64,000 bases of DNA from Christensenellaceae bacterium (GTDB lineage Bacteria; Bacillota; Clostridia; Christensenellales; Aristaeellaceae). The position numbers and the translations under genes were made by a program. Below the pieces are notes generated by a model that did not search any database, was not told where the DNA came from, and saw nothing but the letters and a program-made list of their open reading frames with translations. The stretch covers positions 57,994 through 121,993 of the forward strand of contig JAAYRU010000029.1 of NCBI GenBank assembly GCA_012518615.1, in the 5' to 3' direction. This document shows positions 43,582 through 51,969 of this stretch, piece after piece; the stretch's first letter is position 1, and each line of letters starts with the position of its first letter.

Positions 43582-43876
43582 TCTGCGTTTTCTTCCGCTT
43601 TTCGAAGAGGACTTGAACCAAATAATTGACTATATAAGCCTTCAGCTTGAGAACACCTCTGCAGCATATGCTCTAATTAACGATGTTTATGAAACAATAA
43701 AAGAACGCCTTCCCAACGCTGAAAGCTTTGAATGTTTTAATTCCAAAAAAGAACGCCCTCTGCCATACTACCGCATATATGTAAAAAACTATATAATATT
43801 TTATGTAGTTGATGGTGATGCGATGGAGGTTAGGCGTATCTTGTATGGACGGCGTGATTGGAAAAACCAACTTTAA
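43568..43876 (+). CDS. RelE/ParE-family toxin
   Basis: This 102-residue toxin of the RelE/ParE superfamily shows LRFLPLFEEDLNQIIDYIS at the N-terminus and YRIYVKNYIIFYVVDGDAMEVRRILYGRRDW at the C-terminus. RelE-type members cleave ribosome-bound mRNA and ParE-type members poison gyrase; the Y/R residues near the end do not settle which applies. It is translated from within the antitoxin gene. Confidence 0.9.
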   Translation: MKSYNLRFLPLFEEDLNQIIDYISLQLENTSAAYALINDVYETIKERLPNAESFECFNSKKERPLPYYRIYVKNYIIFYVVDGDAMEVRRILYGRRDWKNQL

Positions 43877-43933
43877 CAATGCCATCTAAAAACAACAGGA
43901 TTTTTGTAATACATCAAAAAATAAGGAGCGCTT

Positions 43934-44740
43934 ATGAGAAATAAAGTAATATGGATTACAGGAGCTTCTAGCGGGCTTGGCTATTACTGCGCAAAGGAGC
44001 TGTATAGCCGTGGCTATAAGGTAGTAGGCGGAGCTAGAAGCTTTAATGCTGAAAAGCACGAGGTGGGTTTCAGCACAATATATTTAGATGTAAGCGATGA
44101 AAAAAGCTGTGATTATTTTGTGAAGAGTGCGCTTAAAATTTACGGAGAGCCTTATGCATTGCTTAATGGCGCAGGTGTGCTGCACCTTTCTCCCGGTGAA
44201 TGTATAGACACAAGCGATTTGCAAAAGATTATGGATGTTAATTTCCTTGGAATGCACAGGATTACAAAGCGCGTTCTCCCCTATATGCGTAAGAATAACG
44301 CGGGGCATATAATAAACTTTTCAAGCATAAACGGTTTATTCGCAAGCCCTTATCAGGGCGCATATAGCGCAGCCAAGCACGCAATAGAGGGCTTTTCCGA
44401 AGCGCTTTACATGGAGCTATCCCCCCACAACATACATGTAACCCTTTTAGAGCCCGGCGACCACAGGGGAGGCAAAGCGGCATATAGGCTCACTGAACAA
44501 AATCCGCCAGAATGCTATAAGGATTCATATAATAGAGTGGTAGATAAGATAAACCACGATGAAGCAAGCGGAAGCGACCCTAGTGTGCTTGCAAAAAAAG
44601 TTGCAAAGTTTATAGAAAGAAAAAACCCGCCTTTTAGGTATGTTATAGCCATGCCATCTCAAAGGCTTTCTGTTGTGCTGCAAAGGATACTGCCGGCTAA
44701 GTTTTTCCTTAATATTATTTCTAAATATTATGGGGTATGA
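43934..44740 (+). CDS. SDR-family NAD(P)-dependent oxidoreductase
   Basis: This 268-residue classical short-chain dehydrogenase has the Rossmann motif TGASSGLG near residue 10, NGAGV, the catalytic Ser in NFSSINGLFASP and YSAAK (Tyr and Lys). The C-terminal third (LEPGDHRGGKAAYRL and after) decides the substrate and resembles enzymes acting on lipids or retinol-like substrates, but specificity is unknown. AAGGAGCG precedes the ATG. It sits alone after the toxin-antitoxin pair. Confidence 0.88.
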   Translation: MRNKVIWITGASSGLGYYCAKELYSRGYKVVGGARSFNAEKHEVGFSTIYLDVSDEKSCDYFVKSALKIYGEPYALLNGAGVLHLSPGECIDTSDLQKIMDVNFLGMHRITKRVLPYMRKNNAGHIINFSSINGLFASPYQGAYSAAKHAIEGFSEALYMELSPHNIHVTLLEPGDHRGGKAAYRLTEQNPPECYKDSYNRVVDKINHDEASGSDPSVLAKKVAKFIERKNPPFRYVIAMPSQRLSVVLQRILPAKFFLNIISKYYGV

Positions 44741-44831
44741 TTTTTCGAAGCATTTAGAAAACTTTGCACAATGATTTGCACCCCCACTCAGTGGATTAGT
44801 CATATTATAGGGTCTAATACGCATATATTAC

Positions 44832-45061
44832 GGCTCTACTCCCAAAATCGTAATAATAGGGATTAAAAAAGACAACTAAAACGGATTTATTCCACGGTCA
44901 TCTTGCCATGAGCCTCGATTTGAGCGGGATTTCGAGGCAAAACGGCAGCCCCAAGCCGCTGCGCGGCAGGTTTGCCTTGGCAAAAGGAGCCTATCCCGCT
45001 CAAAACTCATGGCAAGATGCTTTCGCGGCATAAATTCCGTTACGACTTTGGGAGTAGAACC
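44832..45061. repeat. 230-bp single-copy imperfect palindrome
   Basis: The outer arms GGCTCTACTCCCAAAATCG and its counterpart ending CTTTGGGAGTAGAACC pair. Inside them AACGGATTTATTCC, CATCTTGCCATGAG and TTTGAGCGGGAT each find their inverse in the right half. The centre is GC-rich (GGCAAA..TTTGCC, GCCGC..GCGGC). There is no coding potential. It differs in sequence from the 160-bp family. Confidence 0.85.
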
Positions 45062-45239
45062 TATATTACTTGACTCTTTATGCCTTTGTGAGTATACTTG
45101 ATATAGAGGGACGGACACCCGTACCGGGATTGAGGAACGGTCTTGATGTGGTGTTCGTTCTTTTTTGCGCTATTATTACGCATAAATAGATATTAGCGCA
45201 TTCAATACTACTTGTGATTATATTCCCCAAATATACAAC
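45062..45239. other. Non-coding gap after the palindrome
   Basis: No gene recognised. A GC-richer segment (about 45108-45165, GAGGGACGGACACCCG to TTCTTTTTTGC) ends in a T-run and may be the remains of a structured RNA or terminator. I could not match it to a known class. Confidence 0.3.
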
Positions 45240-45241
45240 AA

Positions 45242-45272
45242 AAAAAGCGCCTCACAACAGTTGGCGCTTTTT
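45242..45272. terminator. Bidirectional terminator after the Gfo/Idh gene
   Basis: AAAAAGCGCC and GGCGCTTTTT pair around an 11-nt loop, giving a run of T on whichever strand is read. It lies 24 bp past the Gfo/Idh stop. Confidence 0.8.
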
Positions 45273-45295
45273 GTATTACCTCAATTAAAGAGATA

Positions 45296-46336
45296 CTATA
45301 TATTAATCCTTCTCCCCGTTTCAACTGACTCTATAGCAGCAAACACTACCCTCATAGCTTTAAGCGCCTGCTCTCCGTCCACCCTTGAGGGTCTGTTCTC
45401 TGTGATTGCGCTTACAAATTCATCTATTATGCCTGTGCTAGTTCTGCCGCCTGTGTTCTGCTCCTCATTTGATGTAAGGCTGTCAAGCTGCATTTTTATT
45501 ACCGCTCCGCCCTTTTCTTCTATTATTAGTGAGTACTTAGGGTCATCATACAGGCGTATTGTGCCTTCTGTACCGTATATACGGGTGGAATTTTCCTCTC
45601 CCGCGTTAAAAGTCCAGCTAACTTGCACTACGCCCTGCACGCCAGAGCTCATTTCTATAAGGCAGCTTGCGTTATCCTCTACATCTATAAACTCTCCCTT
45701 TGGGTTACGCTTATCAAGGGTAGATGTATTGGCACTTACTGACACCGCCACATCATCTAGTAAATAATGCATGAGGTCTATCTTATGTATGCCAAGGTCG
45801 CCAAGTACGCCAAAGAACGCTCTCTCCTTTGATATAAACCAACTGTTGGGGTTGCCCGTCCAGCACTCAGGGCCGGGGTGCCCGAACACTGTTCTAAACG
45901 CAAGCGGTCTTCCTATTGCGCCGTCCTTTATAAGCTTTCTAGCCTTCACATGTGCGCTTGCGAAAAGCTGATTGTGCCCAAGCAGCAGGCGTTTGCCGTT
46001 TTCCTTCGCGCAGGCGACCATATTTTCACAATCCTCATAGCTTGTAGCCATGGGCTTTTCAACAAGCACATGTTTGCCCGCATTTAGCGCTACAATAGTA
46101 TCCCTCGCGTGGGCGGTGTTGGCATTGCATATGCTTACTATATTTATTCTATCGTCCGCGAGCAATTCCTCAAGGCTATAGTACGCCTTGCCGCCAAACA
46201 TATGCGCAAGGCGTTTGGCTTTTTCAATACCGGTATCATAGAAACCAACTATATTGGCTTTTTCGCACTCTATATATTCCGGCGCGTGGCGCAGTTCCGC
46301 AATCTTCCCGCAGCCTATTATACCTGCATAATACAT
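45296..46336 (-). CDS. Gfo/Idh/MocA-family oxidoreductase
   Basis: This 346-residue NAD(P)-dependent sugar or polyol dehydrogenase has the N-terminal Rossmann fold IIGCGKIAELRH, the conserved EKPMA motif (VLVEKPMATSYEDCENM) and the substrate-domain region DLGIHKIDLMHYLL. It probably oxidises the sugar or inositol-like compound imported by the Rbs-type ABC transporter upstream, with which it shares strand. A 160-bp foldback repeat separates them. Confidence 0.9.
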   Translation of the reverse strand: MYYAGIIGCGKIAELRHAPEYIECEKANIVGFYDTGIEKAKRLAHMFGGKAYYSLEELLADDRINIVSICNANTAHARDTIVALNAGKHVLVEKPMATSYEDCENMVACAKENGKRLLLGHNQLFASAHVKARKLIKDGAIGRPLAFRTVFGHPGPECWTGNPNSWFISKERAFFGVLGDLGIHKIDLMHYLLDDVAVSVSANTSTLDKRNPKGEFIDVEDNASCLIEMSSGVQGVVQVSWTFNAGEENSTRIYGTEGTIRLYDDPKYSLIIEEKGGAVIKMQLDSLTSNEEQNTGGRTSTGIIDEFVSAITENRPSRVDGEQALKAMRVVFAAIESVETGRRINI

Positions 46337-46360
46337 ATATACCTCCTAATTGTACATTTA

Positions 46361-46520
46361 ATACTATGTTGCCTTTAACCCAGCATTTTCTTGTGCGTCT
46401 TTTCCACTTTAGCTTTGCTTTGTTCAGTCAGCATAGGAGCCGCTATGCCTCCTTCACGAAGCTTTGCCAAACTGAAAAATCCGCTACAATTAAATCGCTG
46501 TTCTAAAAGCAACATAGTAT
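46361..46520 (-). repeat. 160-bp foldback repeat, copy C
   Basis: Ends ATACTATGTTGCCTTTA and its inverse TTAAAAGC-like AACATAGTAT; flanked by TA on both sides. It is in the opposite orientation to copies A and B and lies between the ABC permease and Gfo/Idh genes, inside what looks like one operon. Confidence 0.9.
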
Positions 46521-46524
46521 TACA

Positions 46525-47532
46525 TTACTTTCTCTTATCCCTCTGGCTTTGCAGAAGAACCGCAACTATTATTATAGCCCCTGATATGGCACCTGTTAAA
46601 AATGTAGGTACATTGGCGGCAACTAGCGTGTTATTAATAATTTTAAACATTAACACGCCAAGGAATGTGCCTATTATTTTACCTCTACCGCCGGACATGC
46701 TTGCCCCGCCTATTGCAACGGCGGCAATTGCATCCATCTCAAACTGGTTGCCCGCATTTGCTGCTGCAACAGCCATAAGCCTTGAAGAATACAGCCAGCT
46801 TGTAAGCCCGCAGAGCAGCCCTGTTATTGCGAACACCAATATCTTTGTCCTGTCTACATTTACGCCCGCCATCCTCGCAGAAACCTCGTTACTTCCAACG
46901 GCGTAAATATGTTTGCCAAGCTTAGTCCTTCGCATTATAACGCCAAATACTATGGACATTAATATAAATATTATCATAGGATAGCTTACCCTGTTGCCGA
47001 AAACGCTTATCCCGCCTGATGATACCATTCTAAAGCTCTCATAAAACGGGGCATTTGCATTTCCGCCCGCAACTGTAAAAGGCCCCCCTTGCCCAAAGTG
47101 ATTAATAATAGCTCTAGTTGAAGTTTGCACGGCGAGCGTAGCTATCATTGCAGGCATACGCCCTTTAGCAACAAGAACGCCATTGAATGCGCCTATTAAG
47201 CCCCCTAATGCCACGCAAAAAAGAAGCATTAGCCATATGCTTTCCGTGCGGTTTAAAAGCTCTATACCAAAGCCCGATATAAGCGCAACCTGCGAGCCCA
47301 CAGAAATATCTATCTGCCCTGCACATATTATCATAGTCATACCAAGGGCAATAATACCGGTAGTGGTTGCGGACTGGGTAAATATGTTAGATATATTGCG
47401 CCACCTGAAAAAATTGGGGTTTACCGCCATAGCTATTATAATTATAAGCACGAAAGATACTATATAGCTATACTGTGTAAAAAGCTTTTTTATAAATACA
47501 CTTGCGTCGGTCTGTTGTCTTTTATTAGGCAT
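46525..47532 (-). CDS. Sugar ABC transporter permease, RbsC type
   Basis: This 335-residue permease of the CUT2 (ribose/galactose/inositol) family has about ten helices. Typical segments are IIALGMTMIICAGQIDISVGS, the Gly-rich AAVAIGGASMSGGRGKIIGT (ATPase-contact loop) and VGSNEVSARMAGVNV. It overlaps the ATPase gene by 8 bp. It works with the ATP-binding and binding proteins encoded just upstream. Confidence 0.92.
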   Translation of the reverse strand: MPNKRQQTDASVFIKKLFTQYSYIVSFVLIIIIAMAVNPNFFRWRNISNIFTQSATTTGIIALGMTMIICAGQIDISVGSQVALISGFGIELLNRTESIWLMLLFCVALGGLIGAFNGVLVAKGRMPAMIATLAVQTSTRAIINHFGQGGPFTVAGGNANAPFYESFRMVSSGGISVFGNRVSYPMIIFILMSIVFGVIMRRTKLGKHIYAVGSNEVSARMAGVNVDRTKILVFAITGLLCGLTSWLYSSRLMAVAAANAGNQFEMDAIAAVAIGGASMSGGRGKIIGTFLGVLMFKIINNTLVAANVPTFLTGAISGAIIIVAVLLQSQRDKRK

Positions 47533-49024
47533 GTTTTCTTTCCTCTATTATAGCCCCGGTAGAATAACACATGAGGCTTTCTTCACTTATTTCATCACGG
47601 TTAAGTATTTTATTTATCTCTCCCCTAAACATAACTATGCATCTATCGGATACCTTCATTATTTCTGCAAATTCGGATGAGAACATTATTATAGATTTAC
47701 CCTGTGCGGATAGCGACAGCATTAGCTTATATATCTCGTACTTAGTGCCAACATCTATGCCCTGCGTGGGGTTATCAAACAGGAGTATGTCCGCATCAGC
47801 TTCAAGCCACCTGCCGAGTATCACCTTTTGCTGGTTGCCGCCGGATAGCGATGTTATGGGGTTAGTAGGTCTATCCGCCCTTATTGATAGCTTTTCTTGG
47901 CGGCGTCTAAAGCGCTCCCTCTCTTTTTTAGGGGATATCATAAGGGATTTAAGTTTCGTATTGAAAAAGCCCATAGAATGGTTGTCAAGTATGCTAAGGT
48001 CGTTAAGTATTCCGCGCTCCTTGCGGTTGCGTGGCACCATTGCAATGCCTGCCTTAAGATGGCTTTCTATACCGCCCTTTATTTGTTTTCCATCCTTAAT
48101 AACTTCACCCGTATAGCTTTGCACACCAAAAAGAGCGTCCGCGAGCTGATCCCTGCCTGAGCCGTGAAGCCCTGTAACGCTTAATATTTCCCCTTTTTTA
48201 AGCTCAAAACTTATATCCTTTATACCATCGCTGTTTAAATTGTTTACACTCAGCGCGATTTCAGGCTGCACATTGCTTTTTCTTGAGGCAAAGTCGCTTT
48301 CAAGAAGAGCTTTACCCGTCATCATTTCGGATATTTGCCTCTCATTTACATCTTTGATATTGCCATCCGCTATCCACTTACCGTCCCTTAGCACGGTAAA
48401 GGTATCGCATATTTCAAATATCTCCGGCATTTTATGGGATATATACACAAAGCCCACGCCCCTTGCTTTAAGGGTTCGCATTATATTAAATAGATTCTTT
48501 ATGTCCCTGCCGGATAGCGCGGTTGTGGGCTCGTCCATTATTATAATTTCGCAGGAAAAAAGCAGCGCGCGGGCAATTTCAACCAGTTGTTTTTCAGCAG
48601 TTTGCAGGCTTGATACAGGGGCTTTAGGGTCTATACTTGCGCCCATGGTTTCAAAAACCCTTTGAGCACATTCTATCATCTGATGGCTATCGAGTAGACC
48701 GCCTTTACCCTTTATTTCCTGAGCAAGGTAAAGGTTTTCATACACCCTAAGGTCATTACACAGATTAAGCTCCTGATGTATAAGCCTTATGCCCTTATCC
48801 ATAGCGCTTTTTGCGCTTGAAAAGCGCACAGCTTCACCCTTTACATATATAGTGCCGCTGTCTGGCGGAAAAGTACCCGCAAGCACATTCATAAGGGTAG
48901 ATTTGCCTGCGCCGTTTTCGCCGAGCAGCGCATGTATTTCGCCGGGGCGCACGCTAAAATTAACATGGTCAACTGCCCTAACAGGACCAAAGTCGACTAC
49001 TATTTCTTTAAGCTCTGCTAACAA
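47525..49024 (-). CDS. Sugar ABC transporter ATP-binding protein, RbsA type
   Basis: This 499-residue double ATPase has two nucleotide-binding domains. The first has Walker A GENGAGKSTLM, signature-like LQTAEKQLVEIA and Walker B IIIMDEPTTAL. The second has the degenerate GLHGSGRDQL and signature LSGGNQQKV with ILLFDNPTQGIDVG. This asymmetry is normal for CUT2 ATPases. Translation starts at TTG after AAGGAGA. The segment after the binding-protein gene carries a stem-loop. Confidence 0.92.
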   Translation of the reverse strand: MLAELKEIVVDFGPVRAVDHVNFSVRPGEIHALLGENGAGKSTLMNVLAGTFPPDSGTIYVKGEAVRFSSAKSAMDKGIRLIHQELNLCNDLRVYENLYLAQEIKGKGGLLDSHQMIECAQRVFETMGASIDPKAPVSSLQTAEKQLVEIARALLFSCEIIIMDEPTTALSGRDIKNLFNIMRTLKARGVGFVYISHKMPEIFEICDTFTVLRDGKWIADGNIKDVNERQISEMMTGKALLESDFASRKSNVQPEIALSVNNLNSDGIKDISFELKKGEILSVTGLHGSGRDQLADALFGVQSYTGEVIKDGKQIKGGIESHLKAGIAMVPRNRKERGILNDLSILDNHSMGFFNTKLKSLMISPKKERERFRRRQEKLSIRADRPTNPITSLSGGNQQKVILGRWLEADADILLFDNPTQGIDVGTKYEIYKLMLSLSAQGKSIIMFSSEFAEIMKVSDRCIVMFRGEINKILNRDEISEESLMCYSTGAIIEERKHA

Positions 49025-49044
49025 ATTTATCTCCTTAAAGCATA

Positions 49045-49074
49045 AGGGAGCCCGGAAAAATATCCGGACTCCCT
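49045..49074 (-). promoter_or_regulatory. Intercistronic stem-loop between binding-protein and ATPase genes
   Basis: AGGGAG and CTCCCT plus CCGGA and TCCGG pair with one mismatch around AAAATA. There is no U-tract, so it probably stabilises the binding-protein mRNA or partly attenuates the downstream genes. Confidence 0.65.
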
Positions 49075-49080
49075 AAAATA

Positions 49081-50109
49081 TTAATCAAAAATAGAGTAGC
49101 GGTCGATATAATCTTGGCTGTCGCGGTATTCCTCAACTGTGTTCTTGTCTATTTCTATTGTGGGAATAAGGAACAGCTGACCTTTAATCTCTTCATCTTG
49201 ATAGGTTTCGCCCTTGGCGCAGGCAACGCCCAGCCTTATGGCTTCCCTTATCATGGAGGGGCTAAAGAAGTAGGTTACAAGTTCCGGCTTTTCTACAGTG
49301 TCAAATATTGCTAAAGTTTCACGCCTGCCGCCAACAGAAGTTAGAAGCCTTAGGTTTTTAAGCTCGTCCGCATCGCGGATAACCGCCATAATGCCGTCTA
49401 TAATTTCATCATCATGGGTTACGATTAAATCTAGCTCTTCAACATCTTTAGCGTCCGCTGTGCTGAGCCAGTTTTCCATAAATTCCTGAGATTTAGCGTT
49501 TGACCAGTCTGTTTGGAAACCTTCCTGAAGTTGCTTAAACTGGTCCTTATATTCGCTGGCGTCGAGTATATCTAGCATACCCTGCGTGCGCTGCTTGGAT
49601 ACGGTTGAGCTGTCACCAATAAACAGCAGATAGGTGATAGTGTCGCCCGCTTTGAGGTCTTCCTCGTAGTATTTGAGCAGGTATTCGCCCATCTTATTGC
49701 CTATGGTGAAGTTATCGCCCATTATTTCCGCTGCCATGCCTTCGAAATTTTCGATAAGACGGTCATAGATTACAAGCGGAATGCCTTCGTCTACAATCTG
49801 CTGGGCAGCGTTGCGAAGCTGGTCGCCCTCGTGCGGCCATAGCATAATTACATCCGGCCCCCAGGCGATTATCTCTTCTAGGCCCTGTATCTGCTTTGCC
49901 GCCTCATTGCCAACTGCCATGCGGTAATCGGCTATTGCGCCGCTCTCCTTAAGCGCGTCCGCCTCTGCCCTTGCGTGGGCGACGGATTCACCTGTAAAGC
50001 CGTGGTCTGCGTCTGGCGTTACTATGCCAAGCTTAATGCCATCGGCAAGTGCAAATGCACAGTTAACGCTGAACACAACAGTCAGCAAAACTGCAAGTAG
50101 TTTTCTCAT
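49081..50109 (-). CDS. Periplasmic-type sugar-binding protein (Rbs/Xyl-type ABC)
   Basis: This 342-residue protein has a signal peptide (KLLAVLLTVVFSVNCAFA) and a type I periplasmic-binding fold. Landmarks are LGIVTPDADHGFTGESVAHARAEAD, DVIMLWPHEGDQLRNAA, IYDRLIENFEGMAAEIMGDN and VTHDDEIIDGIMAV. The cysteine in the signal sequence (SVNCAF) does not fit a lipobox, so it is probably not lipidated. The ATG at 50109 has AAAGGAGG upstream. It is the first gene of the CUT2 operon; the ligand could be a pentose, galactose or inositol. Confidence 0.88.
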   Translation of the reverse strand: MRKLLAVLLTVVFSVNCAFALADGIKLGIVTPDADHGFTGESVAHARAEADALKESGAIADYRMAVGNEAAKQIQGLEEIIAWGPDVIMLWPHEGDQLRNAAQQIVDEGIPLVIYDRLIENFEGMAAEIMGDNFTIGNKMGEYLLKYYEEDLKAGDTITYLLFIGDSSTVSKQRTQGMLDILDASEYKDQFKQLQEGFQTDWSNAKSQEFMENWLSTADAKDVEELDLIVTHDDEIIDGIMAVIRDADELKNLRLLTSVGGRRETLAIFDTVEKPELVTYFFSPSMIREAIRLGVACAKGETYQDEEIKGQLFLIPTIEIDKNTVEEYRDSQDYIDRYSIFD

Positions 50110-50233
50110 AATATATTCCTCCTTTGTGCCATGCACATTTATTGATGAAATTATACCAAATATAACTTTTTATGTAAAGCTATAAAACATGTAGCTAGCG
50201 TTATTAAATTCACAAAAAACAGTAAGAAAAAGC

Positions 50234-50266
50234 AAAAAACCATTCGTCTATGTATACGGTTTTTTT
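50234..50266 (-). terminator. Probable terminator after the DUF3307 gene
   Basis: AAAAAACC and GGTTTTTT can pair around a long loop, with a T-run on either strand, 11 bp past the DUF3307 stop. The stem is A-T rich, so strength is doubtful. Confidence 0.45.
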
Positions 50267-50276
50267 AGGAGCCCTG

Positions 50277-51035
50277 CTATAGTATCAAAGCTACAGGAAT
50301 AACAAGCAGCAGGCTAAACAGCGTGCCCATTAAATAGTATTCGCCAAAAGCAGGGTCTTTGGATATTTTTTCATACCTTGTAATGGATTTGGCAGTCAAT
50401 ATAAAACCTATGGCAGCGTACTGCCCAACAGCGGCTAAGCTATATATAATAAGCCTTTCAAGTATACCTATGGTGCTGCCCGCGTTTTTAAGACCCACAG
50501 ACTCGCCCTTTTCAGCAATAGACTCGCTTTCTGCATTAAGATATTTAAAATTAAAACTTTCCAAAAATAAGCTAACGCTTATGCTTGCGGGTTTTATAAG
50601 TATTATTATTACAAGCAGCTTTTCATTTAAACTAACTGGGTCTATAGAAAATTTGCTAAGCAGATTTGTAATATCCGTATTAAATACAGGATTGTTTGAA
50701 AACACATATATTGCTACAACTATGGATATAATATGCAATAGCTGGTCTAGTGCGTATATTTTGAATACTGCGTTTTGGTACTTTAAGCTAAACTTTCCTT
50801 TAATAAAATCTATAACAATATGCACAACCGACACTATTAAAGGTATTATTAGTAAATCCGCGCCGTATGTAATATACAAAAGCGCTACGCCAAGCATCAA
50901 GTGTATTATTGTATGAAGCAGTAAATCTTTAGGTTTATCCGCCTTTGATGCCGCCATTTTGTTTGTTTGCAAATAATAATCTCCCAAAAAATGAGATATA
51001 AGCATTATCAGCATTAAACCTCTTGCGCTATTCAT
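50277..51035 (-). CDS. DUF3307 integral membrane protein
   Basis: This 252-residue membrane protein has about seven helices and the DUF3307 signature LISHFLGDYYLQTNKMAASKADKPKDLLLHTIIH, followed by VHIVIDFIKGKF and ALDQLLHI. The His/Asp residues in the membrane suggest metal or small-molecule handling, but the function is unknown. It overlaps satD by 8 bp; SatD and a DUF3307 protein are a recurrent pair. Confidence 0.85.
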   Translation of the reverse strand: MNSARGLMLIMLISHFLGDYYLQTNKMAASKADKPKDLLLHTIIHLMLGVALLYITYGADLLIIPLIVSVVHIVIDFIKGKFSLKYQNAVFKIYALDQLLHIISIVVAIYVFSNNPVFNTDITNLLSKFSIDPVSLNEKLLVIIILIKPASISVSLFLESFNFKYLNAESESIAEKGESVGLKNAGSTIGILERLIIYSLAAVGQYAAIGFILTAKSITRYEKISKDPAFGEYYLMGTLFSLLLVIPVALIL

Positions 51036-51687
51036 ACGATACCCTCTCTCTTTCTATAGAATGGCTCAGCACATCAAATGCGCTTGATAGCGAATAAAAC
51101 TGGCTGCTCTTAAGCGAATAGCTTATTGTAGACTGGTTTTTGCCAAGGTATTCAGCCGTGTTTTTTTGGTTGCAACCGTTTTCTATATAGGCTTTTATTA
51201 TATTTACTTGGCTTTCAGACCTGTCGTCTTTTATTATACTTACAAGCGAAAAAAGCGTGTTTATAAGCGGCAATTCACTACCACGCTTGGCTATTTTGTA
51301 TGAGGTTATTACCCTCTCTTTCTTCTTTTCGTTTTCCTTCACCTCTTCAAGGCACTGCCTTGCCATATGGTAGGCTTCACCGTCTACCAGATTAGAATTA
51401 TCCTCATATATTGCGGTGTCTATCGTGCCTATACCTATGCCAAGCCTTAGCTTTAGGGGATATAAGGCAAGCTCCATATTGATTATTATCTCCATAATAT
51501 TTTCGCCGCTTTTTAGCAGCCCTTGAAAGGAATCTCCGGAGCTTATATAGAATTTTGACGCAATAACATCCCTATATTTATGGTTTATACTATCAAGCAC
51601 GCTCATGAGCTTTTCCTGCATGTTTTTTCTATCGCCGCTCGCCCTTGACTGCTTTATATCAGCGATTATAGCTATATATTTTCCCAT
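51028..51687 (-). CDS. SatD-family protein with C-terminal helix-turn-helix
   Basis: This protein of about 219 residues has a SatD-like, cyclase-related N-terminal region (YIAIIADIKQSRASGDRKNMQEKL, FYISSGDSFQGLL, LRLGIGIGTIDTAIY). A C-terminal helix-turn-helix of the sigma-4/Sigma70-like type follows (QVNIIKAYIENGCNQKNTAEYLGKNQSTISYSLKSS). The ATG at 51687 follows AAAGGGGG. It could be a ligand-responsive autoregulator: its own leader contains a phased array of GCATA-N9-TATGT sites. The Streptococcus homologue lies in an acid-tolerance/protein-secretion operon. Confidence 0.78.
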   Translation of the reverse strand: MGKYIAIIADIKQSRASGDRKNMQEKLMSVLDSINHKYRDVIASKFYISSGDSFQGLLKSGENIMEIIINMELALYPLKLRLGIGIGTIDTAIYEDNSNLVDGEAYHMARQCLEEVKENEKKKERVITSYKIAKRGSELPLINTLFSLVSIIKDDRSESQVNIIKAYIENGCNQKNTAEYLGKNQSTISYSLKSSQFYSLSSAFDVLSHSIERERVSYE

Positions 51688-51707
51688 ATTGCCCCCTTTC
51701 TTTGTAT

Positions 51708-51799
51708 TATGTGCGCTTTGACGCATAAACGGATTATATGTGTGATTTTATGCATATTAGAGAAATATGTATTGTTTCATGCATAACTTCTGATTATGT
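51708..51799 (-). promoter_or_regulatory. Phased 29-bp operator-like array before satD
   Basis: GCATA-N9-TATGT occurs at 51723, 51752 and 51781, exactly 29 bp apart. A half match (TATGT at 51708) lies at the next expected position toward the gene, and a degraded one (CCATA at 51810) on the far side. The array lies downstream of the likely satD promoter, within the leader. Confidence 0.75.
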
Positions 51800-51803
51800 A
51801 CCT

Positions 51804-51832
51804 ATTCTACCATATTTGCACTATGCTAACAA
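51804..51832 (-). promoter_or_regulatory. Probable satD promoter
   Basis: TTGTTA and TAGAAT on the minus strand are separated by 17 bp, giving a leader of about 110 nt that contains the 29-bp array. Confidence 0.55.
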
Positions 51833-51913
51833 GCTTTTTATAAAAATATTGCGGCGCAAAAAACATACTCCGCTCGCATATATAAAATATACATAATTAA
51901 CCACCTCTCCTTC

Positions 51914-51942
51914 TTGCTTTTCCGGTGGAAAGATTGTATCAT
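51914..51942 (+). promoter_or_regulatory. Promoter of the HPr-like gene
   Basis: TTGCTT and TATCAT are separated by 17 bp. The ATG at 51970 follows with TTGGAGGTG in between. CCACC...GGTGG could form a small hairpin over the -35 region. Confidence 0.55.
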
Positions 51943-51969
51943 CTATGTAAATATATTTGGAGGTGCTTT

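Noticed and set aside
44876..45118. Minus-strand frame of about 80 codons
   Set aside because: It lies across the 230-bp palindrome, has no ribosome site and no recognisable domain.
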